Origin: Poriferisodalis sp965203655
GTDB lineage: Bacteria > Actinomycetota > Acidimicrobiia > Acidimicrobiales > Poriferisodalaceae
Direction: 5' to 3'
Length of the DNA: 64,000 nt
Assembly (NCBI RefSeq): GCF_965203655.1
Contig: NZ_CBDBDD010000008.1
Location: forward strand, 310,001 to 374,000
In this document: piece after piece, positions 8,631-16,552 of the stretch
Position numbering within the stretch: the stretch's first letter is position 1
Layout of the letters: each line of letters opens with the position of its first letter
Position numbers and translations under genes: made by a program
The notes under the pieces: generated by a model
Told to the model about the DNA's origin: nothing
What the model saw: only the letters and a program-made list of their open reading frames with translations
The model's database searches: none

Positions 8631-9512
8631 ATGGGACTCAATCCAGATGCAGTCGGTGCCACCGGCAAACCGACGACGAGGTCGTGGACATTTCGAGACT
8701 CGCTGCTCTATGCAGTCGGCATCGGCGCCGGGGCAGAGGATCCGTTCGGATCCGAGCTGGAGTTCACGACGCACAATTCCAAGAACATCGACCACCAGGC
8801 GTTCCCCACCCAGGGCGTCGTGATCGGCTTCGGCGCCGGCGGCGCCATGGCCAATGCCGGCGATGTCGACTGGGGCAAGCTGCTGCACGGCAGCCAAGGC
8901 ATAACGGTGCACCGTCCGATCCCGACCGAGGGAACCGTCGAGATCACCGATCGCATCGCTGGGATGTGGGACAAGGGCGAGGGCCGCAACGCCATCATCG
9001 ACACAGAGGCCAGCGCCGTCGATCCCGATTCCGGCGATGTCGTCTTTGAGCTGCGCAGTTCGGTGGTGATCCGGGGTTCGGGGGGCTTCGGGGGCGAGCC
9101 GGGCAGCACGGCCCCGCTGGTGAGCGCGCCCGATCGCGACCCCGACTACGAGATCTCGTATCAGACCCGTCCCGATCAGGCTCTCACCTACCGCCTCAGC
9201 GGCGACTACAACCCGCTCCACAGCGACCCGTGGTTCGCCACCGAGCTCGCTGGCTTTCCCAAGCCGATCTTGCATGGCCTGTGCACCTACGGCTTCACCG
9301 GTCGAGCGCTGCTGCACACCCTGTGCGAGGGCGACCCGTCACGCTTCCGCTCGATGGATTCCCGGTTCTCTGCGCCGGTGTTTCCCGGCGATGCGCTGAC
9401 CATCCAGGTGTGGGACGACGGCGAGGGACGTGCGATCTACCGCACGATCGCCCAGAAAAACACCGACGAGGCACGCACGGTCATCGACAACGGCCTGTGC
9501 ACCTACGTTTAG
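8631..9512 (+). CDS. MaoC-like (R)-specific enoyl-CoA hydratase 2
   Basis: A 293-residue double-hotdog hydratase that adds water to trans-2-enoyl-CoA to give the (3R)-hydroxy product. The C-terminal half carries the hydratase-2 signature around YRLSGDYNPLHSDPWFA (residues about 190-206) with the expected Asp and His, and FPKPILHGLCTYGF follows. The N-terminal half is the degenerate hotdog that binds the acyl chain. AGAGAGGACAACCCTG before the ATG at 8631 gives a good ribosome site. With the upstream SDR it reconstitutes two of the three activities of eukaryotic MFE-2 as separate proteins. The 98-nt spacer contains AT-richer sequence that might hold a secondary promoter. Confidence 0.94.
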   Translation: MGLNPDAVGATGKPTTRSWTFRDSLLYAVGIGAGAEDPFGSELEFTTHNSKNIDHQAFPTQGVVIGFGAGGAMANAGDVDWGKLLHGSQGITVHRPIPTEGTVEITDRIAGMWDKGEGRNAIIDTEASAVDPDSGDVVFELRSSVVIRGSGGFGGEPGSTAPLVSAPDRDPDYEISYQTRPDQALTYRLSGDYNPLHSDPWFATELAGFPKPILHGLCTYGFTGRALLHTLCEGDPSRFRSMDSRFSAPVFPGDALTIQVWDDGEGRAIYRTIAQKNTDEARTVIDNGLCTYV

Positions 9513-9524
9513 AACCAGAACAGC

Positions 9525-10184
9525 TCAGAACAGCTTGAGGGCATCGCTGGTGATGCCGCGTAGCTCGTCGTAGTCGAGCACGACACAGCGGATGCCCCGA
9601 TCCGCGGCGAGCACCCGCGCTTGGTGCTTGATCTCCTGGGCGGCAAAGATGCCGTTCACCGGCGCCAAGCGGGCGTCGCGGTTCAGGTACGCGAGATAGC
9701 GGCTCAGCTGCTCGACACCGTCGATCTCGCCCCGTCGCTTGATCTCCACGGCCAGCGTCGCTCCCTCGCCGTCGCGGCACAGTAGGTCGACTGGGCCGAT
9801 GTCGGTGGGATACTCGCGGCGCACCAGAACGGCGCCTTCGGCCAGCGTCTCGGGATGCGCTGCGACGAGTTCCTGCAGGTGAGCCTCCACGCCGTCGCGC
9901 TCGAGCCCGGGATCGATCCCCATGTCATGCGCGGTGTCGCTGATCACCTCGGCAAGACGGATCTCGAGGCGCTCGCCCTTGTCGTTCGTGACCCGCCACA
10001 GGTCAGGTTCGCAGACGAGCCGGTTGGGCGCGTTCATCCAGTTCAGCGGCTTGTAGGCGCCGCCGTCGGCATGAATGGCCACGCAGCCGTCGGCCTTCAC
10101 CATGATCAGGCGCACCGCTTCGGACAGGTGCGCGTCGAGCCGGCCCGAGTAATCGACCGTGCAGCGTGCGATGACTAGGCGCAA
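9525..10184 (-). CDS. nucS: Mismatch-specific endonuclease NucS/EndoMS
   Basis: NucS cuts both strands at G-T, G-G and T-T mismatches and provides non-canonical mismatch repair in most actinobacteria, which lack MutS/MutL. The 219-residue protein opens with MRLVIARCTVDYSGRL and KPLNWMNAPNRL (the DNA-binding N-terminal domain). It has the RecB-like nuclease core GPVDLLCRD, then LAVEIKRRGEIDGVEQLSRY, with catalytic Asp, Glu and Lys visible. The extreme C-terminus DALKLF resembles a sliding-clamp binding peptide, as in known NucS proteins. It starts 4 nt after the MBL hydrolase stop, so it is probably read from that gene's promoter. It is convergent with the MaoC gene, 12 nt apart. Confidence 0.96.
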   Translation of the reverse strand: MRLVIARCTVDYSGRLDAHLSEAVRLIMVKADGCVAIHADGGAYKPLNWMNAPNRLVCEPDLWRVTNDKGERLEIRLAEVISDTAHDMGIDPGLERDGVEAHLQELVAAHPETLAEGAVLVRREYPTDIGPVDLLCRDGEGATLAVEIKRRGEIDGVEQLSRYLAYLNRDARLAPVNGIFAAQEIKHQARVLAADRGIRCVVLDYDELRGITSDALKLF

Positions 10185-10188
10185 TGGT

Positions 10189-11208
10189 CTAGGCGGCTGC
10201 AGTCAGCTCGTAGATCGAGGTGAGCTTGGGCTCGCCATCGCCATTGCTGTCGCCATTGGTGACGCGCGCACGCCCGCTCTCGACGAGATGCAGCATGTGC
10301 GCGTAGACCGAACTCGCCGCGGGATACCACAGTCGCTTGTCGTAGGCCTCGTACATCTTCGGCACGAAGTCCGCGATGCGGCACGGACCCGGGCGAAGGT
10401 GCTCGATGATCTGCTCCTCCCGGTCGCTGCGGTGCGCGATGAACGAGCGCACGTATGCGGTCGGCTCGGGAATCGGTGGGCCGTGCGTCGGCCAGTACCG
10501 CTCATGGTCGAATTCGAGCAGTTTCGCCAGCGAGGCCAGGTAGTCCTGCATCGACCCGTCAGGCGGCCCGACGACGCTTGTCGCCCACCCCATGACGTGA
10601 TCCCCCGAGAAGAGCGCATTCTCCTCGATCAGCTCATAGCAGAGGTGATTCGAGCAGTGCCCGGGGGTGTGGATGGCGCGCAGCGTCCATCCGTCACCGG
10701 ACACGATGTCGCCGTCTACCAGCGCCACATCGGGTACGAATTCGGTGTCTGCGCCCTCGCGCTTCAGCTCCTCGGGAAGCTCGTCGAATTCGGCTTGGTA
10801 CTTCGCCTGCTCGTCAGCGCTGATGTAGTCAGAGAAATCGACGCGGTCGTCAGGATCGAGCTTCCACACGCTCGCATGGGGTCCGTAGCCGTAGCTGAGC
10901 GCGCCGGTCCTGGCGACCAGATTGCCGGTGAGCGGCGAGTGATCGCTGTGAGTGTGGGTGACGAGTGCAGCGCTGACCGTCTCGCCGTCGTCCAGAGCCG
11001 CCATGACGTCATCGAGATGGCTGTCCAGCGGGGGACCTGCGTCGATGACTGCCACATCTCCGCGGCCGACGATGTAGGTGCCGGTGCCGCGGTAGGTGAA
11101 CGGCGTCGGGTTCTTGCAGATGACTCGACGGATGAGCGGGCTCACCGCTTCGCAGGCGCCATAGGTGAACTCGCCCAGATCCCGGTAGTGCTCGATGGTC
11201 ACCGGCAT
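10189..11208 (-). CDS. Metallo-beta-lactamase fold hydrolase
   Basis: A 339-residue MBL-fold hydrolase. The metal-binding motif THTHSDHSPL (HxHxDH, near residue 95), a later IHTPGHCSNHLC (third His) and ALFSGDHVMGW (bridging Asp) are complete, so two metal ions should be bound. The C-terminal part (YPAASSVYAHMLHL) resembles the winged-helix extension of the LACTB2-like group, which includes thioesterase- and RNase-like enzymes. The ATG at 11208 is chosen because GGAGG lies 5 nt upstream; an in-frame ATG at 11253 has no such site. The gene is followed directly by nucS (4 nt). Its substrate is unknown; an acyl thioester or nucleic acid would both be plausible. Confidence 0.88.
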   Translation of the reverse strand: MPVTIEHYRDLGEFTYGACEAVSPLIRRVICKNPTPFTYRGTGTYIVGRGDVAVIDAGPPLDSHLDDVMAALDDGETVSAALVTHTHSDHSPLTGNLVARTGALSYGYGPHASVWKLDPDDRVDFSDYISADEQAKYQAEFDELPEELKREGADTEFVPDVALVDGDIVSGDGWTLRAIHTPGHCSNHLCYELIEENALFSGDHVMGWATSVVGPPDGSMQDYLASLAKLLEFDHERYWPTHGPPIPEPTAYVRSFIAHRSDREEQIIEHLRPGPCRIADFVPKMYEAYDKRLWYPAASSVYAHMLHLVESGRARVTNGDSNGDGEPKLTSIYELTAAA

Positions 11209-11435
11209 CGGCCCCTCCAAGTTGGTCGCAACGCGCGCGTGACGGTCTAGCATCACATCACGGCCTGGTCGGGCAGCCGCCATGAGGGGGAGGCGGCTGC
11301 CCGGCCCGTGTCGTCTCCGGGGCGCACCGCCGTGAGTCGCAGCCGGCGGAGATCCCGGCTGACGTGTCAATGCTTGCCGCTGCGACGCGCGAGGCTGTGC
11401 GGCGCATTGTGCGTACGCGACCGCCGGGAGGGAAC

Positions 11436-13235
11436 ATGGCGGATCTGACAGACCGGAGCGGCGGCTACTTCGTCGGCACCAAGCCTTCGGAGCGCTACCC
11501 CATCTGGACGCGCGCCAACGTGGGCGAGGTGTTTCCCGATCCGGTGAGGATGAGCACGTTCGACTTCGCGTTCCAGAATGACGACGGCATTCGCATATCC
11601 GAGCTGGGATTCCGCGATGCCTACGTGCAGATGGGCGCGTTCGACTACGACGAGTTCGATCCCGACGATTGCGTCTTCTTGGGCGTCTTCGGCGGCTACA
11701 CCTACCTGAACGCTGCGATCGGGCGTGTCTTCGGCGCCCGCGCCCCCGGCATCGACGTAGACACGGTCGACCGGACCTTCTTCGGCGAGCAGCCGGGCAT
11801 CCCGCCGTACGAGCCGCATCCCGACGACGCCAGCCCCGAAGCTGAGCAGCGCATCGGCGAGACGTTCCTCATGCTGTTCGCGGCGCCGGCGTTGCCGGAG
11901 GTGCACGAAGACGAGCAGAACATCGCCGAGCTGCGTGCGCAGCGCCCCGACTTCACCCAGATGGGCGATCACGAGATCATCGATTGGATCGACGACTTCC
12001 TCCAGTCGGGCTACGGCGACGGCGACGGCTTCCGGCTGCTGTTCGCACGGCACCTGAAGGTGTCGTTCCTGGCGGCGGTGCCGCTGGGCGCGATCGAGCA
12101 GGTGTGCACGGCGCTGGGCCGGCCAGAAGACACGCTCAAGCTGGTGGCGGGCTTCGGGGACGTGGCATCCGCCGCGCCGTCCGATGCGATGTGGCAGCTC
12201 GGGCGCCAGGTTGCAGCGTCGAGCGCGCTGGGTGCGCTGTTCGACGAGGGACCGGCGGGCTTGGCCGAGCGTTTGGCTGCGGCCGGTGCTGGGGAACCTT
12301 CAGGCGACGCTGCGGCGTTCAACGAGGCCTTCGACTCGTTCGTCTATGAGTTCGGCTCGCGGGGGCCGAACGAATGGGAAATGAGTTGCCCGACCTGGGA
12401 GACCGACCCGGACATAGCGCTGGCGGCCATTGACCGCATGCGCTTGGCGCCCGACGATGCAGAGCCGGCGCGGCGGCGGGCCGAGCTGGCCGCCCAGCGA
12501 GAGGCGCTGGCTGCGGAGATCTCAGCGTTGCTCGAGGCCGACCCAGACACCCAGATGCAGTTCAACCTCGCTCTCGGTGCCGCAGCGGTGTACCTGCCGG
12601 GACGGGAGCGCACCAAGACCAACTGCGTGCGCTTCGTGAACGAGTGCCGCATCGCTTCACGGGTGCTGGGCGAGCGACTCGTCGAGCGTGGGCAGTTCAG
12701 CGGGCAGACCGAATTCGGCATGCTGCGGCTGTCCGAGATCCACGAGATGCTCGACGATCCGACCGGCTGGGCAGAGGTGATTGCCGAGCGTCAGGCCCAG
12801 TGGGACGACGCCGCTTCGCGTCAGGAGCCGTTCGTCATCGTCGGCGACCCACCGCCGATGTCGGAGTGGCCTCGCCGGGGGACCTCTGAGCTGCCGAAGC
12901 TCGCGGCAGGCGAGACGCTCGCAGGTTTGCCCGGCTGTCCTGGCATCGCCCGCGGGCGTGCCCGAGTCGTGCTCGACAGCAGCGACCCGACCGCGCTGTC
13001 GCCCGGCGATGTGCTCATAGCGCCGCTCACCGATCCGTCGTGGACGCCGCTGTTCGTCAGTGCGAGCGCGGTCGTGGTGGACGTCGGCGCAGCACTCAGC
13101 CATTCCGTCATCGTGAGCCGCGAGCTGGGCCTGCCTTGCGTCATCTCGGCGACCGGGGCGACGGGACGCATCCCCGATGGCGCCCTCGTCGAGGTGAATG
13201 GCGACACCGGCATGATCACCGTGTTGGAGCTGTGA
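11436..13235 (+). CDS. PEP-utilising enzyme mobile-domain protein lacking an ATP-binding half
   Basis: A 599-residue protein whose C-terminal about 85 residues form the swivelling phosphohistidine domain of PEP-utilising enzymes (GLPGCPGIARGRARVV, then LIAPLTDPSWTPLF and the active-site loop GAALSHSVIVSRELGLP with its His). The preceding 500 residues resemble the linker part of PEP synthase or rifampicin phosphotransferase-like proteins (for example RERTKTNCVRFVNE), but no PPDK-type ATP-grasp domain is present. The ATG at 11436 follows CGGGAGGGAAC. It may act with a separate ATP-grasp partner encoded elsewhere, or have lost kinase activity. The divergent MBL gene starts 227 nt upstream; that gap shows no confident promoter motif. 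Confidence 0.8.
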   Translation: MADLTDRSGGYFVGTKPSERYPIWTRANVGEVFPDPVRMSTFDFAFQNDDGIRISELGFRDAYVQMGAFDYDEFDPDDCVFLGVFGGYTYLNAAIGRVFGARAPGIDVDTVDRTFFGEQPGIPPYEPHPDDASPEAEQRIGETFLMLFAAPALPEVHEDEQNIAELRAQRPDFTQMGDHEIIDWIDDFLQSGYGDGDGFRLLFARHLKVSFLAAVPLGAIEQVCTALGRPEDTLKLVAGFGDVASAAPSDAMWQLGRQVAASSALGALFDEGPAGLAERLAAAGAGEPSGDAAAFNEAFDSFVYEFGSRGPNEWEMSCPTWETDPDIALAAIDRMRLAPDDAEPARRRAELAAQREALAAEISALLEADPDTQMQFNLALGAAAVYLPGRERTKTNCVRFVNECRIASRVLGERLVERGQFSGQTEFGMLRLSEIHEMLDDPTGWAEVIAERQAQWDDAASRQEPFVIVGDPPPMSEWPRRGTSELPKLAAGETLAGLPGCPGIARGRARVVLDSSDPTALSPGDVLIAPLTDPSWTPLFVSASAVVVDVGAALSHSVIVSRELGLPCVISATGATGRIPDGALVEVNGDTGMITVLEL

Positions 13236-13318
13236 CGCGCGGCGTCCTGTGTTGTTGCTGTGACGCGCAGCGTCCTGTGTTGTTGCTGTGACGCGCAGCG
13301 TCACAGTGCTGGAGCTGT
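13231..13318. repeat. 28-bp tandem repeat with hairpins between convergent genes
   Basis: Three copies of a 28-bp unit start at 13231, 13259 and 13287; a fourth partial copy runs to about 13318. Each contains GACGC GCR GCGTC, a perfect 5-bp stem with a 3-nt loop; in the last copy the stem grows to TGTGACGC / GCGTCACA (8 bp). The first unit overlaps the stop codon of the upstream gene. Lying between convergent genes, the array may terminate transcription from both sides, although there is no T-tract. Confidence 0.8.
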
Positions 13319-13324
13319 CATCCC

Positions 13325-14146
13325 TCAGCGTTCGGGCCAGTCCGGCAGCCGCCGCTCGGTCAAGGCGCGGACGCCTTCGAGATAGTCCGGGCTGGGGATC
13401 ATCTCTTCGAGCAGCCGATCCGACTCTGCGACCGCGGTGCCGACGTCGCGGTGCAGGTCTAGGTAGATCTGTCGCTTGGTCGTGGCCAGCGAGCTGGGGG
13501 CGACCCGGGCTGCCATGTCATACGCGTACTCGTAGACACGGTCCATGAGTTCGCCGGCGTCGAGGATCCCGTTGAACAATCCCCAACTGCTCGTCTCGGA
13601 GGCCAGGAACTTGCGGCTCGACAGCAGCAGATCGTTTGAGCGCGTGGCGCCCACGAGTCGAGGGAGCACCCACGACAGACCGAACTCGGCGGGCAGGCCG
13701 AGCGGACCGTGCGCGGTCGTGAGCTTGGCATCTGCGGCAGCGAATCGGAGATCGCAGTAGCAGGCCAGCACGAGGCCGGCACCGGCGGCAGCGCCGTTCA
13801 CTGCGGCAATCGTCACCGTTTCGAGAGCCATCATGAACGCGAAGTTGTGATCGAATTGCGGTGCCACGCCATAGCCGGGCATTGCCAGATCAGGTGCCGT
13901 TCCGGGGTCGTAACCGCCACGCTCGCCATGACCCTCGAGGGCCTGGGTATCGGCGCCAACGCAGAAGTCCCGGCCCTCGCCGGTGATGACGACTGCCCGG
14001 ATCCCGGCATCACGCTCGGCTTGTTCGAGCACCCAGCGCAGCTCGGTGTGCATCCGCCCCGTCCAGGCGTTGCGGCGATGCGGGCGTGACAGCGTCAGCG
14101 TCGCGACCGGCCCGTCCACCTCGTACTTCGTTGCCTTCAGCTCCAT
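13325..14146 (-). CDS. Enoyl-CoA hydratase/isomerase (crotonase) family protein
   Basis: A 273-residue crotonase. Oxyanion-hole segments appear at FCVGADTQAL and AAVNGAAAGAGLVLACYCDL, then LTTAHGPLGLPAEFGLSWVLPRLVG, where a catalytic-type Glu follows PA in AEFGLSW. This supports hydratase or isomerase activity better than the paralogue at 1742. The ATG at 14146 is preceded by AGGGGGAAAC, a strong ribosome site. It is convergent with the PEP-domain gene and 58 nt downstream of the CysQ-like gene on the same strand. It likely handles acyl-CoA intermediates in the cytosol; the substrate is not evident. Confidence 0.9.
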   Translation of the reverse strand: MELKATKYEVDGPVATLTLSRPHRRNAWTGRMHTELRWVLEQAERDAGIRAVVITGEGRDFCVGADTQALEGHGERGGYDPGTAPDLAMPGYGVAPQFDHNFAFMMALETVTIAAVNGAAAGAGLVLACYCDLRFAAADAKLTTAHGPLGLPAEFGLSWVLPRLVGATRSNDLLLSSRKFLASETSSWGLFNGILDAGELMDRVYEYAYDMAARVAPSSLATTKRQIYLDLHRDVGTAVAESDRLLEEMIPSPDYLEGVRALTERRLPDWPER

Positions 14147-14204
14147 GTTTCCCCCTGTGCCGACCCTCACGCCTCGCCTTCGATGCTGTGTCTCATGGGT
14201 GATC

Positions 14205-14972
14205 TCAGGCTTCGCTCTCGATCACCTGCCGCAGCGCCTCCAGGGCGTCGGTGGCGTACTCGGGACGGCAGATGAGCAGGTCGGGAAGCCACGGGTCAGC
14301 GAAGTTGTACTCCAGCTCTGAGCCGTCGCAGCGGCTCGCGTGCAAGCCGGCCGCCCGGGCGACCGCAACGGGCGCGCAGTTGTCCCACTCGAATTGGCCT
14401 CCCGAGTGGGCGTAGATGTCGGCCATGCCCATCACGACCGCCATGGCCTTGGCGCCGGCCGAGCCCAGCGTCATGAGCTCGGCGTCGAGCGCCTGAGCGA
14501 CGATGACGGCCGCCGCCGGCGGGCGCGACCTGCTCACCACGAGACGGGGCCGGCCATTGTGCGGCTCGGGCAGCGACGGCCCGGGCTCGGTACACAGCGT
14601 GCGCCCGACCGCCGGCAGTGCCACCGCGCCCGCGGTGGGCACGCCGTCCTCCACGAGTGCCACGTGCACCGCCCAATCGGAGCGGCCTGGCTCGGAGTAC
14701 TCGCGCGTTCCGTCCAACGGATCGACGATCCAGACCCGGTCCGCCGACAAGCGGGCGAGATCATCGCGTCCCTCCTCGGACAGCACGGCATCCGCGGGCC
14801 GCGCCGCACTCAAGCGCTCCATGATGAGCTGGTGGGCTTCGTAGTCGCCCGTGTCCCGGACTTCCCAAGTGTCGGCACCCTGAGCGAAGAGCCGTTCGCG
14901 GGTTTCGAGCAGCAGGTCCCCGGTTTCGGACGCCACGCTCGCGGCCAGCGCGTGGTCGGCAGGATGGGCCAT
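14205..14972 (-). CDS. Inositol monophosphatase family, CysQ-like 3'(2'),5'-bisphosphate nucleotidase
   Basis: A 255-residue Li+/Mg2+-dependent phosphatase. The metal sites are visible: VLSEEGRDD (Glu pair), VWIVDPLDGTREY (DPLDGT) and EWDNCAPVAVARAAG (WDxxA-type motif). The overall layout resembles actinobacterial CysQ, which removes 3'-phosphoadenosine 5'-phosphate formed in sulfate assimilation and can also act on inositol phosphates or fructose-1,6-bisphosphate. The ATG at 14972 gives a normal family N-terminus. No sulfate-assimilation genes are adjacent, so the name CysQ is tentative. Transcription diverges from the amino-acid transporter, 226 nt away. Confidence 0.87.
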   Translation of the reverse strand: MAHPADHALAASVASETGDLLLETRERLFAQGADTWEVRDTGDYEAHQLIMERLSAARPADAVLSEEGRDDLARLSADRVWIVDPLDGTREYSEPGRSDWAVHVALVEDGVPTAGAVALPAVGRTLCTEPGPSLPEPHNGRPRLVVSRSRPPAAAVIVAQALDAELMTLGSAGAKAMAVVMGMADIYAHSGGQFEWDNCAPVAVARAAGLHASRCDGSELEYNFADPWLPDLLICRPEYATDALEALRQVIESEA

Positions 14973-15198
14973 CAGGCAAGTCTGCCTTCGAGCGATCCCG
15001 TCACCACCTTGAGGACGCGCACGCAGGCGGCTGGCGGAGACTCGATTGGACGACCCAATTGCAACCGAAATGCAACGGTTCCACCCTGTCGGGAACGCCG
15101 CTGCGGGCTACTAGTCTCGCGGGTTGTCGGGTGTGGTGGCGTGCGGAGCAGCGCGCATTGCGCCTGAGGTCAGATTCATGATGGAGGGACGTATCTCA
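14973..15198. promoter_or_regulatory. Divergent intergenic region before amino-acid transporter operon
   Basis: This 226-nt gap separates the CysQ-like gene (minus) from the transporter operon (plus). It includes a repeat-like pair TTGCAACCG / ATGCAACGG near 15058-15079 and an AT-richer TACTAG at 15109-15114 that could serve as a -10 element, without a convincing -35 partner. GGAGGGA at about 15183 is the ribosome site for the lipoprotein. I see no riboswitch-like structure. Confidence 0.35.
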
Positions 15199-16359
15199 AT
15201 GAACAGACGAATCGCGCCGATTTCGCGGCGTACAGCGCTACGACTCGCTGGAGTGCTCGTGGCGCTCACACTGGTCGCTGCCGCCTGCGGCTCGGACGAT
15301 GGCGACGACACCGAAGCAGATGGCGACGAACCGGCGGCGACCACCGAGGCCGCGGCACCCGTAACCGAAGTTGAACTGGTACAGGCGGAGGGCGACCTGC
15401 TCGATGCCATCATCGATCGTGGTGAGCTCAAGTGCGGCGTCTCAGGTTCGGCCGTGGCCTTCTCGGAGACCCAGCCCGACGGCTCGCAGACCGGCTTTGA
15501 TGCCGACTACTGCAGGGCAGTGGCCGCGGCGATCTTCGGCGACGCCGACGCGGTCGAGTTCGTGCCGCTCACGGCCGCTGAGCGCTTCACTGCAGTGCAG
15601 ACCGGTGCAGTCGACGTCCTGATGCGCAACACCACCTGGACGCAAGGTCGTGACACCGAGGTTGGCATGGACTTCGGTCCCACCACCTACTACGACGGCC
15701 AGCAGCTGATGGCGCGTGCCAGCGACGGCTTCAGCGGCAGCTCGCAGGTTGCTGACATCGCCGGCGCTGTGGTCTGCACCAACGCGGGCACCACGACCGA
15801 GCAGAACATCGCTGACGCTGCCGCGGCTGCGGGTATCGAGATGAGGCTCGACACCTTCGAAGACTTCGACATCGTCACCACCAACTTCATCCAGGGGGCG
15901 TGTGACGTCATCACCACGGACGGTTCGGCACTGGTCGGCCGCAAGGCCAATCAGCAGCCCGACGGCGAGGAGTGGGTGATCTTCCCGCCGACGCCGATCT
16001 CCAAGGAGCCGCTGGGCCCGACGTACGGCCAGAACCAGTCGCGTTTCGCGGACGTGGTCAACTGGACCGTGTACGCCACGATCATCGCCGATGAGAAGGG
16101 CATCGACTCGGGCAACATCGACGCTCGTCTCGGCGACGGCAGTCTCGATGCCGAAGCAGTCCGTCTGCTCGGTGGCGAGGGCGAGCTGCAGACCGCAATG
16201 GGCCTGTCGGCCAACGCGTTCTACAACGTGATCGCCCAGGTCGGGAACTACGACGAGATCTACTCCCGTCACCTGAACCCGGTCGGACTGTCACGTGAGG
16301 GCTCGGCCAACGCTGGCTGGCTCGACGGCGGCCTGATCTACGCACCGCCGGCACGCTGA
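15199..16359 (+). CDS. Amino-acid ABC transporter substrate-binding lipoprotein (AapJ-like)
   Basis: The 386-residue extracytoplasmic receptor captures amino acids for the permeases encoded next. A basic N-terminus and hydrophobic stretch end in the lipobox LVAAAC (Cys near residue 30), followed by an acidic Thr/Ala-rich linker that tethers the domain to the membrane. The mature domain has family-3 features: KCGVSGSAVAFSE, GFDADYCRAVAAAIFGDAD, LTAAERFTAVQTGAVDVL and RNTTWTQGRD, typical of general L-amino-acid binding proteins. The ATG at 15199 is chosen since the preceding in-frame starts add no signal-peptide character; GGAGGGA lies upstream. A strong hairpin follows the gene and may stabilise its mRNA or reduce read-through to the permeases. 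Confidence 0.93.
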   Translation: MNRRIAPISRRTALRLAGVLVALTLVAAACGSDDGDDTEADGDEPAATTEAAAPVTEVELVQAEGDLLDAIIDRGELKCGVSGSAVAFSETQPDGSQTGFDADYCRAVAAAIFGDADAVEFVPLTAAERFTAVQTGAVDVLMRNTTWTQGRDTEVGMDFGPTTYYDGQQLMARASDGFSGSSQVADIAGAVVCTNAGTTTEQNIADAAAAAGIEMRLDTFEDFDIVTTNFIQGACDVITTDGSALVGRKANQQPDGEEWVIFPPTPISKEPLGPTYGQNQSRFADVVNWTVYATIIADEKGIDSGNIDARLGDGSLDAEAVRLLGGEGELQTAMGLSANAFYNVIAQVGNYDEIYSRHLNPVGLSREGSANAGWLDGGLIYAPPAR

Positions 16360-16418
16360 TCATGCGCTCGGCGGCTGGGTGAGAGCCCAGCCGGCGGCGA
16401 CAACTCAAGCTGAGCGCC

Positions 16419-16450
16419 ATGGCCCCCGGTCCTGCGGGATCGGGGGCCAT
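16419..16450 (+). terminator. Strong hairpin between binding-protein and permease genes
   Basis: ATGGCCCCCG (16419-16428) pairs perfectly with CGGGGGCCAT (16441-16450) around a 12-nt loop, 60 nt after the lipoprotein stop. No T-tract follows. In ABC operons such intercistronic structures commonly allow more binding protein than permease by partial termination or 3'-end protection. Downstream, at about 16478-16510, three imperfect ATGCACTC-like repeats precede the permease start. Confidence 0.6.
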
Positions 16451-16552
16451 CGCGCGCTTCGGCAGCAGCCGATCACTGCATGTCTCGATGCACTCCATGC
16501 ACTCGATGCAATAGCCCGATGCGTGTGACCTCGTCGCGTAGGGTGACCTGCG

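Noticed and set aside
13231..13318. CRISPR-like array
   Set aside because: Units are directly joined with no unique spacers and no cas genes are present; it is a simple tandem repeat.
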